From: Balneolales bacterium
GTDB taxonomy: Bacteria > Bacteroidota > Rhodothermia > Balneolales > Natronogracilivirgulaceae
Assembly: GCA_007120555.1 (NCBI GenBank)
Contig: SKNL01000268.1
Location: 1-16,437, forward strand
Length of the DNA stretch: 16,437 nt
Direction: 5' to 3'
The position numbers were made by a program, and so were the translations under genes. Of the stretch, positions 7,375 to 13,895 are shown piece by piece. The notes below the pieces were generated by a model. It was given only the letters and a program-made list of their open reading frames with translations. It had not been told where the DNA came from and did not search any database. The first letter of the stretch is position 1; the number at the start of each line of letters is the position of its first letter.

Positions 7375-7382
7375 ATGTCCTT

Positions 7383-7456
7383 GGTCCGGTAGTTCAGTTG
7401 GTTAGAACGCCTGCCTGTCACGCAGGAGGTCGTGGGTTCGAGTCCCATCCGGATCG
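7383..7456 (+). tRNA. trnD: tRNA-Asp (anticodon GUC)
   Basis: A full cloverleaf can be folded by eye. The acceptor GGTCCGG (7383-7389) pairs with CCGGATC (7449-7455), with one G-U pair. The D arm is GTTCAGTTGGTTAGAAC. The anticodon stem CCTGC/GCAGG encloses loop CTGTCAC with anticodon GTC. The T arm is GTGGG-TTCGAGT-CCCAT. The discriminator base is G, as expected for an Asp tRNA. The 3' CCA is not encoded (G is followed by CAA), so it must be added after transcription. The gene stands alone between the peroxidase gene and mnmG. Confidence 0.97.
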
Positions 7457-7457
7457 C

Positions 7458-7500
7458 AAAAAGCGTAGTCAATTGTCCCTCAATTGGTTACGCTTTTTTT
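7458..7500 (+). terminator. Strong intrinsic terminator after tRNA-Asp
   Basis: AAAAAGCGTAGTCAATTG (7458-7475), loop TCCCT and the right arm at 7481-7498 form an 18-base-pair stem. It contains only two G-U wobbles and runs straight into a T-run (7494-7500). The left arm begins with five A residues two bases after the tRNA discriminator, so the hairpin could also stop transcription arriving on the - strand. Confidence 0.92.
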
Positions 7501-7672
7501 GTTTCTGTTTCTGTCTGATGATGTTCTGGTATCCGGATGCAATTACCGGCTTTGGGCCAGCGTTTTACCAACGGTTGCGGGAATATGTCAGTATAATGCA
7601 GATGCAGACAGCTTCCAGCACGCAGCCAATTAAAAATCAATTACATACAAGCGATCTTCCGCTACTTTGTTT

Positions 7673-9562
7673 ATGAGCGATACCCGTTTACACCCGGAAT
7701 ACGACGTAATTGTGGTCGGAGGCGGTCATGCCGGCAGCGAGGCGGCGGCGGCGGCATCCCGAATGGGTTGTCATACCCTGCTGATATCCATGAACCTCAA
7801 TGCTATCGCTCAGATGTCCTGCAACCCGGCCATTGGCGGCGTTGCAAAGGGGCAGCTTGTCCGGGAGATTGATGCGCTTGGTGGCATCATGGGCAAAGTT
7901 GCTGATTCTTCCGGTGTGCAATTCCGTATGCTCAACAGAAGCAAAGGGCCGGCCATGTGGAGTCCCAGGGCCCAGAGCGACCGTATGTGCTATGCGCAAC
8001 ATATTCGGGAAGAGCTTGAGCGTATTCCCACCCTTTATTTACGTCAGGACAGTGTTACCGGGGTGGTCACGAAAAACAGCAAAGTAACCGGCATTGAGAC
8101 TCAAAGTGGTCAAAAAATCAAAGGAAAAGCAGTTATCCTGACGAATGGCACCTTCCTCAACGGGCTAATACACATTGGGGAAAAGAATTTTGGCGGTGGC
8201 CGATCTGGAGAACGTTCTTCTTCAGGCATAACTGGCTGCCTGGAACAACTTGGGTTTGAGTCCGGCCGGCTTAAAACAGGTACCCCGCCCCGTCTCGACG
8301 GCAGAACCATTGATCTTGACAAGCTCGAGATCCAGTACGGGGATGAGCATCCCACACCGTTCTCCTTTCTCACGGATCATTTGCCCGGTCTGGAAGACCA
8401 GTTGACGTGCTGGATTGCCTATACCACTCCGGAAGTTCACGATGTGCTGCGGACCGGTTTTGATCGGAGTCCCATGTTCAACGGGCGGATCACATCCACC
8501 GGCCCCCGGTACTGTCCATCCATCGAGGATAAGATACACCGGTTTGCAGACCGTAACCGCCATCAGCTTTTTCTCGAACCCGAAGGGCGCAACACTTATG
8601 AGATGTATTTGAATGGATTCTCCACGAGTCTGCCCGAGGACACACAGTATCATGCCCTTCGCACCATACCCGGTTTTGAGAAAGTGGTCATGATCCGTCC
8701 CGGTTATGCCATCGAATATGACTACTTCCCACCGCACCAGATCCGGCGGAACATGGAAACGAAACTTGTGGACGGACTTTACTTTGCCGGACAAATTAAT
8801 GGCACCACGGGCTATGAAGAAGCCGCCGGCCAGGGACTCATGGCCGGAATCAATGCAGCGCGTAAAGTCCTCGGCAAGCCGGAAGTAATCCTGCAGCGTT
8901 CCGAAGCATATATCGGAGTACTTATCGATGATCTTGTCAACAAGGGCACCGAAGAGCCCTATCGCATGTTCACTTCGAGGGCCGAGCACCGGATACTCCT
9001 ACGGCAGGACAATGCCGACCTTAGGTTGACTCCGCTCGGTCATGAAATCGGACTGGCTTCGGACGAGCGGAAAGAACGCCTCGACGCCAAGCTTTCGCAA
9101 ATCAATCACCTCAGAACGTTACTGACCGGGTACAGCGCACGGCCGGAAGTCTTCAATGACTTCCTGTCATCGATCGGACAGTCACCGCTCCGGCAATCGC
9201 TTAAGATCCCAAAGATAATTACACGGCCGCACCTCACGCTTTCGGATCTTGTAGCACGTGACCCGGAACTTCGCGGGCAGGTTAAAAGGATAACTACCAA
9301 CCCGCTGGTCGTAGAACAGGTTGAAATTCAGTTCAAATACGAGGGCTATATCGAAAAAGAGTTTGAGATGGTCCGACAGATCCAAGAGAAAGAACATATG
9401 CGGATTCCGGAGAAAATCCATTACCAGAATCTGCAAAGCCTTTCCAGTGAGGGCAGGCAAAAACTGCAGCGCGTCCGTCCCGAAACTATTGGCCAGGCAA
9501 GCAGGATCAGCGGAGTATCGGCAAGCGATATTGCTGTTTTGATGGTATATTTAAACAACTGA
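7673..9562 (+). CDS. mnmG: tRNA uridine-5-carboxymethylaminomethyl modification enzyme MnmG (GidA)
   Basis: MnmG is the FAD-dependent subunit that, with the GTPase MnmE, installs the cmnm5 group on U34 of several tRNAs, securing decoding of purine-ending codons. From ATG 7673 the product has 629 residues, the usual family length. It carries the N-terminal FAD-binding Rossmann motif VIVVGGGHAGSEAA (about 12-25), the family signatures AIAQMSCNPAIGGVAKGQLV and GPRYCPSIEDKI, the block RPGYAIEYDYFPP and the C-terminal region KYEGYIEKE. ATG 7673 was chosen over an upstream in-frame TTG at 7667 because it begins a normal N terminus. The 172 bases between the tRNA terminator and the gene hold no convincing promoter. 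rsmG follows after 64 bases, a very common pairing, with a parS site in the gap. Confidence 0.97.
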   Translation: MSDTRLHPEYDVIVVGGGHAGSEAAAAASRMGCHTLLISMNLNAIAQMSCNPAIGGVAKGQLVREIDALGGIMGKVADSSGVQFRMLNRSKGPAMWSPRAQSDRMCYAQHIREELERIPTLYLRQDSVTGVVTKNSKVTGIETQSGQKIKGKAVILTNGTFLNGLIHIGEKNFGGGRSGERSSSGITGCLEQLGFESGRLKTGTPPRLDGRTIDLDKLEIQYGDEHPTPFSFLTDHLPGLEDQLTCWIAYTTPEVHDVLRTGFDRSPMFNGRITSTGPRYCPSIEDKIHRFADRNRHQLFLEPEGRNTYEMYLNGFSTSLPEDTQYHALRTIPGFEKVVMIRPGYAIEYDYFPPHQIRRNMETKLVDGLYFAGQINGTTGYEEAAGQGLMAGINAARKVLGKPEVILQRSEAYIGVLIDDLVNKGTEEPYRMFTSRAEHRILLRQDNADLRLTPLGHEIGLASDERKERLDAKLSQINHLRTLLTGYSARPEVFNDFLSSIGQSPLRQSLKIPKIITRPHLTLSDLVARDPELRGQVKRITTNPLVVEQVEIQFKYEGYIEKEFEMVRQIQEKEHMRIPEKIHYQNLQSLSSEGRQKLQRVRPETIGQASRISGVSASDIAVLMVYLNN

Positions 9563-9572
9563 CCCTGCGCGA

Positions 9573-9588
9573 TGTTTCACGTGGAACA
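9573..9588. promoter_or_regulatory. parS: parS site 1 (ParB-binding) between mnmG and rsmG
   Basis: TGTTTCACGTGGAACA. Read on the other strand this is TGTTCCACGTGAAACA, which fits the widely conserved chromosomal parS consensus TGTTNCACGTGAAACA. The match sits inside a 24-base palindrome (9569-9592) whose outer arms GCGA/TCGC also pair; the only imperfect position is the T/G pair inside the core. Such sites are nucleation points for the ParB centromere complex that drives origin segregation. Confidence 0.9.
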
Positions 9589-9626
9589 TCGCTATCCCGT
9601 ATGCCCGTGTCCTGATACCACATACC

Positions 9627-10307
9627 ATGACCCATTCCCCGTCCGACAAGGTCCAGATTTCGAATGTTTCACGTGAAACATTCGAAAAGGCTTCCGTTCT
9701 TTCAGAACAGAATGCCGGTCTGTTGGACATACTTATCAATAAATGGTTGTGGTGGAACCAATCCGTTAATTTATTCAGCAGAAACACGGATGCAGCGCTT
9801 CTCGAAAAACACATTTACCACAGCTTCCTGCTGGCATATACAACCGCTGTCCCAGGGTGCAGGGCGGTAATAGATGCCGGAACAGGCGGCGGGCTGCCCG
9901 GAATTCCCCTGGCTCTGGCAAACAGGGATAAAGAATTCCTGCTCGTCGACAAGGTCCAGAAAAAGTGCCTTGTCGTCCGGGATATCGTTCGGAGCCTGGG
10001 GTTGTCAAACGTCAGTGTCCTGCATTCGGATATTTCCAGAATCCCCGACCGGCAGTCAGCGCGTATCGTATCCAAACATGCCTTTCCCGTAAAAAAAATA
10101 CTTGGCCACCTGGAGCATAAGGACTGGAAGGAAATTGCCATGCTGAAAGGATCTGACGCCTTGTCTGAAATTGATGCGGACATGACCCAGGATTTTCTGT
10201 TTTCTTTTCGCATGTTGGACCATATAGGGGATCCCTTTTTTGATAACAGGGGAGTCCTTCTTATTCACAAAAAGGATCAGGTATCTGACGGCCATGAACA
10301 GCAATGA
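9627..10307 (+). CDS. rsmG: 16S rRNA (guanine-N7)-methyltransferase RsmG (GidB)
   Basis: RsmG methylates N7 of G527 in 16S rRNA (E. coli numbering) using S-adenosylmethionine; loss gives low-level streptomycin resistance in known bacteria. The 226-residue product has the family's N-terminal helix (ILINKWLWWNQSVNLFSRN). It then has the SAM-binding loop DAGTGGGLPGIPLALANRDK, where the usual form is DIGSGAGFPG, followed by LLVDKVQKKCLVVRDIV, ISRIPDRQSARIVSKHAF and MLKGSDALSEI. The ATG at 9627 puts the second parS site inside codons 12-19 (SNVSRETF), a placement seen in many genomes. No Shine-Dalgarno sequence is visible. The next gene overlaps its end by 14 bases, so mnmG, rsmG and the regulator probably form one transcript. 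Confidence 0.94.
   Translation: MTHSPSDKVQISNVSRETFEKASVLSEQNAGLLDILINKWLWWNQSVNLFSRNTDAALLEKHIYHSFLLAYTTAVPGCRAVIDAGTGGGLPGIPLALANRDKEFLLVDKVQKKCLVVRDIVRSLGLSNVSVLHSDISRIPDRQSARIVSKHAFPVKKILGHLEHKDWKEIAMLKGSDALSEIDADMTQDFLFSFRMLDHIGDPFFDNRGVLLIHKKDQVSDGHEQQ
9665..9680. promoter_or_regulatory. parS: parS site 2 (ParB-binding) inside the rsmG 5' end
   Basis: TGTTTCACGTGAAACA is a perfect 16-base parS palindrome. It extends outward to a perfect 30-base palindrome at 9658-9687 (outer arms TTTCGAA and TTCGAAA). Its centre lies 92 bases from that of site 1. It is read through by rsmG in the frame SNVSRETF. Confidence 0.95.
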
Positions 10308-11247
10308 ACGGCGACTGAAGATTCTCTATATGCTGCAGTCGGGCAAACGGATTACCAGCCGGACTCTCATGGAGGAATTCGGGATCAGCAAGCGCACGGT
10401 GTTCCGCGACCTGCAGGTAATCCACAAGCTGGGAGTACCCGTCACCCATTATCCCGATACCGGCTACGGTGTGCTTCGGGATGGACTGATTCCTGCCATC
10501 ATGTTTACATTCCGGGAGCTGGCGGTAATCATGATGGGCCTCTCATTCGTAAAAGCCCAGGTGGATCAGGAAATGGTGAATGATGCTGAAAACGTCTCCC
10601 TCAAAATCCGCAGCGCAATCCCGGCCTCTCTGCAAGCTCAGATGAACACCCTGGAAAGCAAGACGCTGGTTTCCCCTTATATCCCGAATATCGGGAACAG
10701 GAATTCGGGTGGGGACTGGTTCGCCCTTTGCTCGGCATTCGTCGAAAAACGTCCCGTCTCATTCGACTACCGAGACCGGAAAAAAAGAACTTCTCGCAGA
10801 ACGATAGATCCGCACCTGCTGGTGCATTATACAGATCACTGGAATGTAATAGGCTTTTGTCACAGCCGAAAATCTCTCCGCAATTTCATGCTGTCCCGGA
10901 TGGATAACATTACGCTGGATGACCGGCCATTTCTCAGGAGGCAGGATTATAAAAATGAAGAACTGCTTTACGGCCGATCAGAAGGAAACATACCGGTGAC
11001 CATCCGGGTTAATATCGAAAAATCCTTTTCCCTCCTGACCGGGCTGCCGGGAAAAGTAATAGCGCGGTCATCGGATAATGACACGGTTACCCTGACTTTT
11101 CTCATTGACGATCTTGACTTCATCAATGAGTGGCTGCTTCAGTTTGGCAGGCACGTCACTATTTGTGAACCCAAAGCTCTTTTGGAGAGAAGAAAGACAT
11201 ATCTCAAAGAGCTGATCGAGGCCACGGGGCCCGTCTCTTCTATTTGA
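10294..11247 (+). CDS. HTH and WYL-domain transcriptional regulator
   Basis: This is a predicted DNA-binding regulator of the WYL family. These proteins pair an N-terminal helix-turn-helix with a WYL domain thought to sense nucleic acids or small ligands. From ATG 10294 it has 317 residues. A DeoR-like helix-turn-helix lies at about 5-60 (ERRLKILYMLQSGKRITSRT, then EEFGISKRTVFRDLQVIHKL). A middle helical region follows. The WYL domain lies at about 145-225 (RPVSFDYRDRKKRTSRRTID, HLLVHYTDHWNVIGFCHSRK, NFMLSRMDNI); HWNVIGFC replaces the more usual WYLVGYC, so the name-giving triad is degenerate. A C-terminal extension (about 230-317) completes the usual layout. The start overlaps rsmG by 14 bases; an upstream in-frame ATG at 10240 would overlap rsmG by 68 bases and is less likely. 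Its targets are unknown. It ends 17 bases before the gyrA stop. Confidence 0.88.
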   Translation: MNSNERRLKILYMLQSGKRITSRTLMEEFGISKRTVFRDLQVIHKLGVPVTHYPDTGYGVLRDGLIPAIMFTFRELAVIMMGLSFVKAQVDQEMVNDAENVSLKIRSAIPASLQAQMNTLESKTLVSPYIPNIGNRNSGGDWFALCSAFVEKRPVSFDYRDRKKRTSRRTIDPHLLVHYTDHWNVIGFCHSRKSLRNFMLSRMDNITLDDRPFLRRQDYKNEELLYGRSEGNIPVTIRVNIEKSFSLLTGLPGKVIARSSDNDTVTLTFLIDDLDFINEWLLQFGRHVTICEPKALLERRKTYLKELIEATGPVSSI

Positions 11248-11264
11248 TTTTTTTACCCTTACGG

Positions 11265-13880
11265 CTATTCCTCATCATCAAAGCCAAGTTCTCCGGTTTT
11301 TCCCTCCGTTCCATCCTCAGGTCCTTGCTTGTCGATGCTGTTTGGATCATCATCCGGGCTGCTTCCTGCCAGATCGTTTCCATTTCCGGTAAGATCGATC
11401 TCTTCGCCATTTTCACCGACCTTTTTAACCGCACCTGCAACATCTTCGCTTACAACACGGGTGATTCCGGAAATCTGGTCGCTGCCTCCAAGGCGCATCA
11501 TTCTCACCCCTTGCGTGTTTCGGCCCATGGATCTGATGTCCTTGCTGTGCATGCGTATGATCTTACCCTTTTCGGTGATGATCATAAGGTCATCATTGTC
11601 GCTTACCTCTTTAAGTGCAATAAGTTTGCCGGTTTTTGGCGTGATTTTAAGGGTAATCACGCCCTTGCCTCCGCGAGTCTGCTCACGGTAGTCTTCCACC
11701 AGGCTTCTTTTGCCGTATCCCTGCTCTGATAGCGCAAGAACGGTTGCTTCATTGGTATTCTTGATGACAACCATGTCGACTACCCTGTCGTTTTTGTCAG
11801 ACAGGTTGATACCGCGAACCCCCCGGGTATTTCTTCCCATGAGGCGGACATCGGTCTCCCGGAATCGGATGGCACGGCCGTTTCTGGCGCCAAGCAGGAT
11901 AGTGCTTTTACCGTCGGTCAGACTGGCGCTGAGCAGGCAGTCGTCATCATCCACGCTGATGGCCAGGATACCGTTTCTCCTTGGGCGGCTGTATGCATCC
12001 AGGCTGGTTTTCTTGACGATGCCTTTTTCTGTAGCCATAATGATGTTATGGCTGCGGGTGTATTTCTCATCTTCGAGTGTCTTGACCGGTACAAAAGCCT
12101 GAACCCTGTCATCCTTATCGATTTCAATAAGGTTGACAATTGCCCGCCCGCGGCTGAGCCGAGTTCCTTCGGGTATCTCATATACCTTGAGCCAGTAGCA
12201 TTTCCCGTTCTTTGTGAAAAAGAGAATATAATTGTGGTTTGTAGCCACAAACAGATGCTCTACATATTCATCATCCTTGGTGGTGGCGCCTTTCATCCCG
12301 GATCCGCCACGCTTTTGCCGGCGGTAACCGCTTACCGCTGTTCTTTTGATAAATCCGGTGTTGGATATGGTAACAACCACATCCTCATCAGCGATCATAT
12401 CCTCGATGTTGAAATCCTCGGCGGAATAGACAATCTGTGTACGGCGCTCGTCGCCATATCGCTGATTAAGTGCTTCCAGTTCATCCACGATGATCTGGTT
12501 CTGGACATCCCGGCTGGTCAGTATCCTGCGGTAATCACGGATCTGTTCGAGGATATCCTTGTACTCCAGTTCGATTTTGTCCCTCTCGAGTGCCGTGAGT
12601 TTCTGGAGGCGCATGTCCAGAATGGCCTTTGCCTGCAGGTCACTCAGGCCGAACAGCCTTCTAAGCCGCTCATTGGCCATGGGGACATTGCTGGACGAGC
12701 GAATGGTCTGTATTACTTCATCCAGGTTATCCACACCAATCTTCAGACCTTCCAGGATGTGGGCCCGTGCCTCTGCCTGATCCAGGTCGTACAGCGTGCG
12801 CCTGATGATTACTTCAATCCTGTGATCAATAAAGTGCTTGATGATTTTCTTCAGGTTCATCACCTTCGGCCGGCCTTTTACAAGGGCCAGGTTGATGATA
12901 CCGAAGGTATGCTGCATCTGCGTGTACTTGTAGAGCTGGTTGAGCACAACGCTCGGCACAGCCCCGCGCTTGAGCATGATGACGATGCGCATTCCTTCCC
13001 GGTCGGACTCATCACGGACATCGGATATCTCGGTGATCTTTTCGGACTGGACCAGGAAGGCGATTTTTTCAATGAGGGTAGCCTTGTTTACCTGGTACGG
13101 TATTTCCGTCACAACAATCTGTTCCCGATTGCCACGCAGCTCCTCCACAGAAGCCAGCGCGCGAATGACCACGCGGCCACGCCCGGTTTCATAAGCCTGC
13201 TTGACACCTTCATAGCCATAAATAATACCGCCTGTCGGAAAATCAGGTGCGGTTATGTACTTCATCAGATCGGGAATCTCGATTTCCGAATCCTGGATGT
13301 AGGCCTTGATGCCGTTGATCACTTCTGTAAGGTTGTGAGGCGGCATGTTGGTGGCCATCCCCACTGCAATTCCCGATGCCCCGTTGATCAGCAGATTGGG
13401 CACCATGGAAGGCATGACCGAAGGCTCGGTGAGCGTGTCGTCAAAATTGGGCTGAAAATCTACGGTATTCTTGTTGATATCCGACAGGATCTCCTCTGCA
13501 ATACGATCCATGCGTACTTCGGTGTATCGCATGGCCGCCGCAGAATCGCCGTCGACCGAACCAAAGTTGCCCTGTCCGTCAACCAATGTGTAGCGCATCG
13601 AGAAATCCTGGGCCATGCGCACGATGGAGTCGTATACGGCAGAATCACCATGGGGGTGATACTTACCGAGAACTTCCCCGACAATACGGGCACTTTTTTT
13701 GTATGCGCGGTTGTGGAGCATTCCCAGTTCGCTCATCCCGTACAGAACACGCCGGTGAACCGGCTTGAGTCCGTCACGAACATCGGGGAGGGCCCTTGAA
13801 ACAATTACCGACATCGAGTAATCGATGTAGGAGGACTTCATCTCATCTTCGAGATTGATTTTTATGATCTTGTCAGTCAT
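11265..13880 (-). CDS. gyrA: DNA gyrase subunit A
   Basis: GyrA is the DNA breakage-reunion subunit of gyrase, which introduces negative supercoils with GyrB. The product has 871 residues. The winged-helix and tower region starts with SYIDYSMSVIVSRALPDVRD. Catalytic Tyr119 lies in AAAMRYTEVR. The quinolone-determining region reads KYHPHGDSAVYD, with Ser80 and Asp84 at the positions of E. coli Ser83 and Asp87, so it looks quinolone-sensitive. The C-terminal beta-pinwheel (about 510-825) carries a GyrA box variant QTRGGKG at 734-740 in place of QRRGGKG, and a related QKRGGSG in the first blade. The box supports gyrase rather than topoisomerase IV. The final 45 or so residues form an acidic tail (SSPDDDPNSIDKQGPEDG and ELGFDDEE). 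The gene follows gyrB after 15 bases with no Shine-Dalgarno sequence. Confidence 0.97.
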   Translation of the reverse strand: MTDKIIKINLEDEMKSSYIDYSMSVIVSRALPDVRDGLKPVHRRVLYGMSELGMLHNRAYKKSARIVGEVLGKYHPHGDSAVYDSIVRMAQDFSMRYTLVDGQGNFGSVDGDSAAAMRYTEVRMDRIAEEILSDINKNTVDFQPNFDDTLTEPSVMPSMVPNLLINGASGIAVGMATNMPPHNLTEVINGIKAYIQDSEIEIPDLMKYITAPDFPTGGIIYGYEGVKQAYETGRGRVVIRALASVEELRGNREQIVVTEIPYQVNKATLIEKIAFLVQSEKITEISDVRDESDREGMRIVIMLKRGAVPSVVLNQLYKYTQMQHTFGIINLALVKGRPKVMNLKKIIKHFIDHRIEVIIRRTLYDLDQAEARAHILEGLKIGVDNLDEVIQTIRSSSNVPMANERLRRLFGLSDLQAKAILDMRLQKLTALERDKIELEYKDILEQIRDYRRILTSRDVQNQIIVDELEALNQRYGDERRTQIVYSAEDFNIEDMIADEDVVVTISNTGFIKRTAVSGYRRQKRGGSGMKGATTKDDEYVEHLFVATNHNYILFFTKNGKCYWLKVYEIPEGTRLSRGRAIVNLIEIDKDDRVQAFVPVKTLEDEKYTRSHNIIMATEKGIVKKTSLDAYSRPRRNGILAISVDDDDCLLSASLTDGKSTILLGARNGRAIRFRETDVRLMGRNTRGVRGINLSDKNDRVVDMVVIKNTNEATVLALSEQGYGKRSLVEDYREQTRGGKGVITLKITPKTGKLIALKEVSDNDDLMIITEKGKIIRMHSKDIRSMGRNTQGVRMMRLGGSDQISGITRVVSEDVAGAVKKVGENGEEIDLTGNGNDLAGSSPDDDPNSIDKQGPEDGTEGKTGELGFDDEE

Positions 13881-13895
13881 CGGAAAATACGTGCT

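Noticed and set aside
7383..7500. tRNA-Asp as an integration site for a mobile element.
   Set aside because: No repeated tRNA 3' end, integrase or foreign-looking genes are found next to it.
7398..7676. 92-codon open frame running from the tRNA into the mnmG leader.
   Set aside because: It begins inside tRNA-Asp and reads through the terminator hairpin, so it cannot be a real gene.
9664..9870. Open frame starting MFHVKHSKR at the second parS site.
   Set aside because: This peptide is the usual by-product of reading parS in another frame. The rsmG frame carries the conserved methyltransferase motifs.
11220..11254. GGCC-ACGG-GGCC stem followed by a T-run at the end of the WYL regulator gene.
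   Set aside because: The stem is only 4 base pairs and the T-run begins 16 bases after it, unlike an intrinsic terminator.
12048..13799. Long open frame (583 codons) on the + strand opposite gyrA, and a similar one (14226-15431) opposite gyrB.
   Set aside because: Both are antisense shadows of intact, highly conserved gyrase genes with no recognisable protein features; GC bias leaves few stops.
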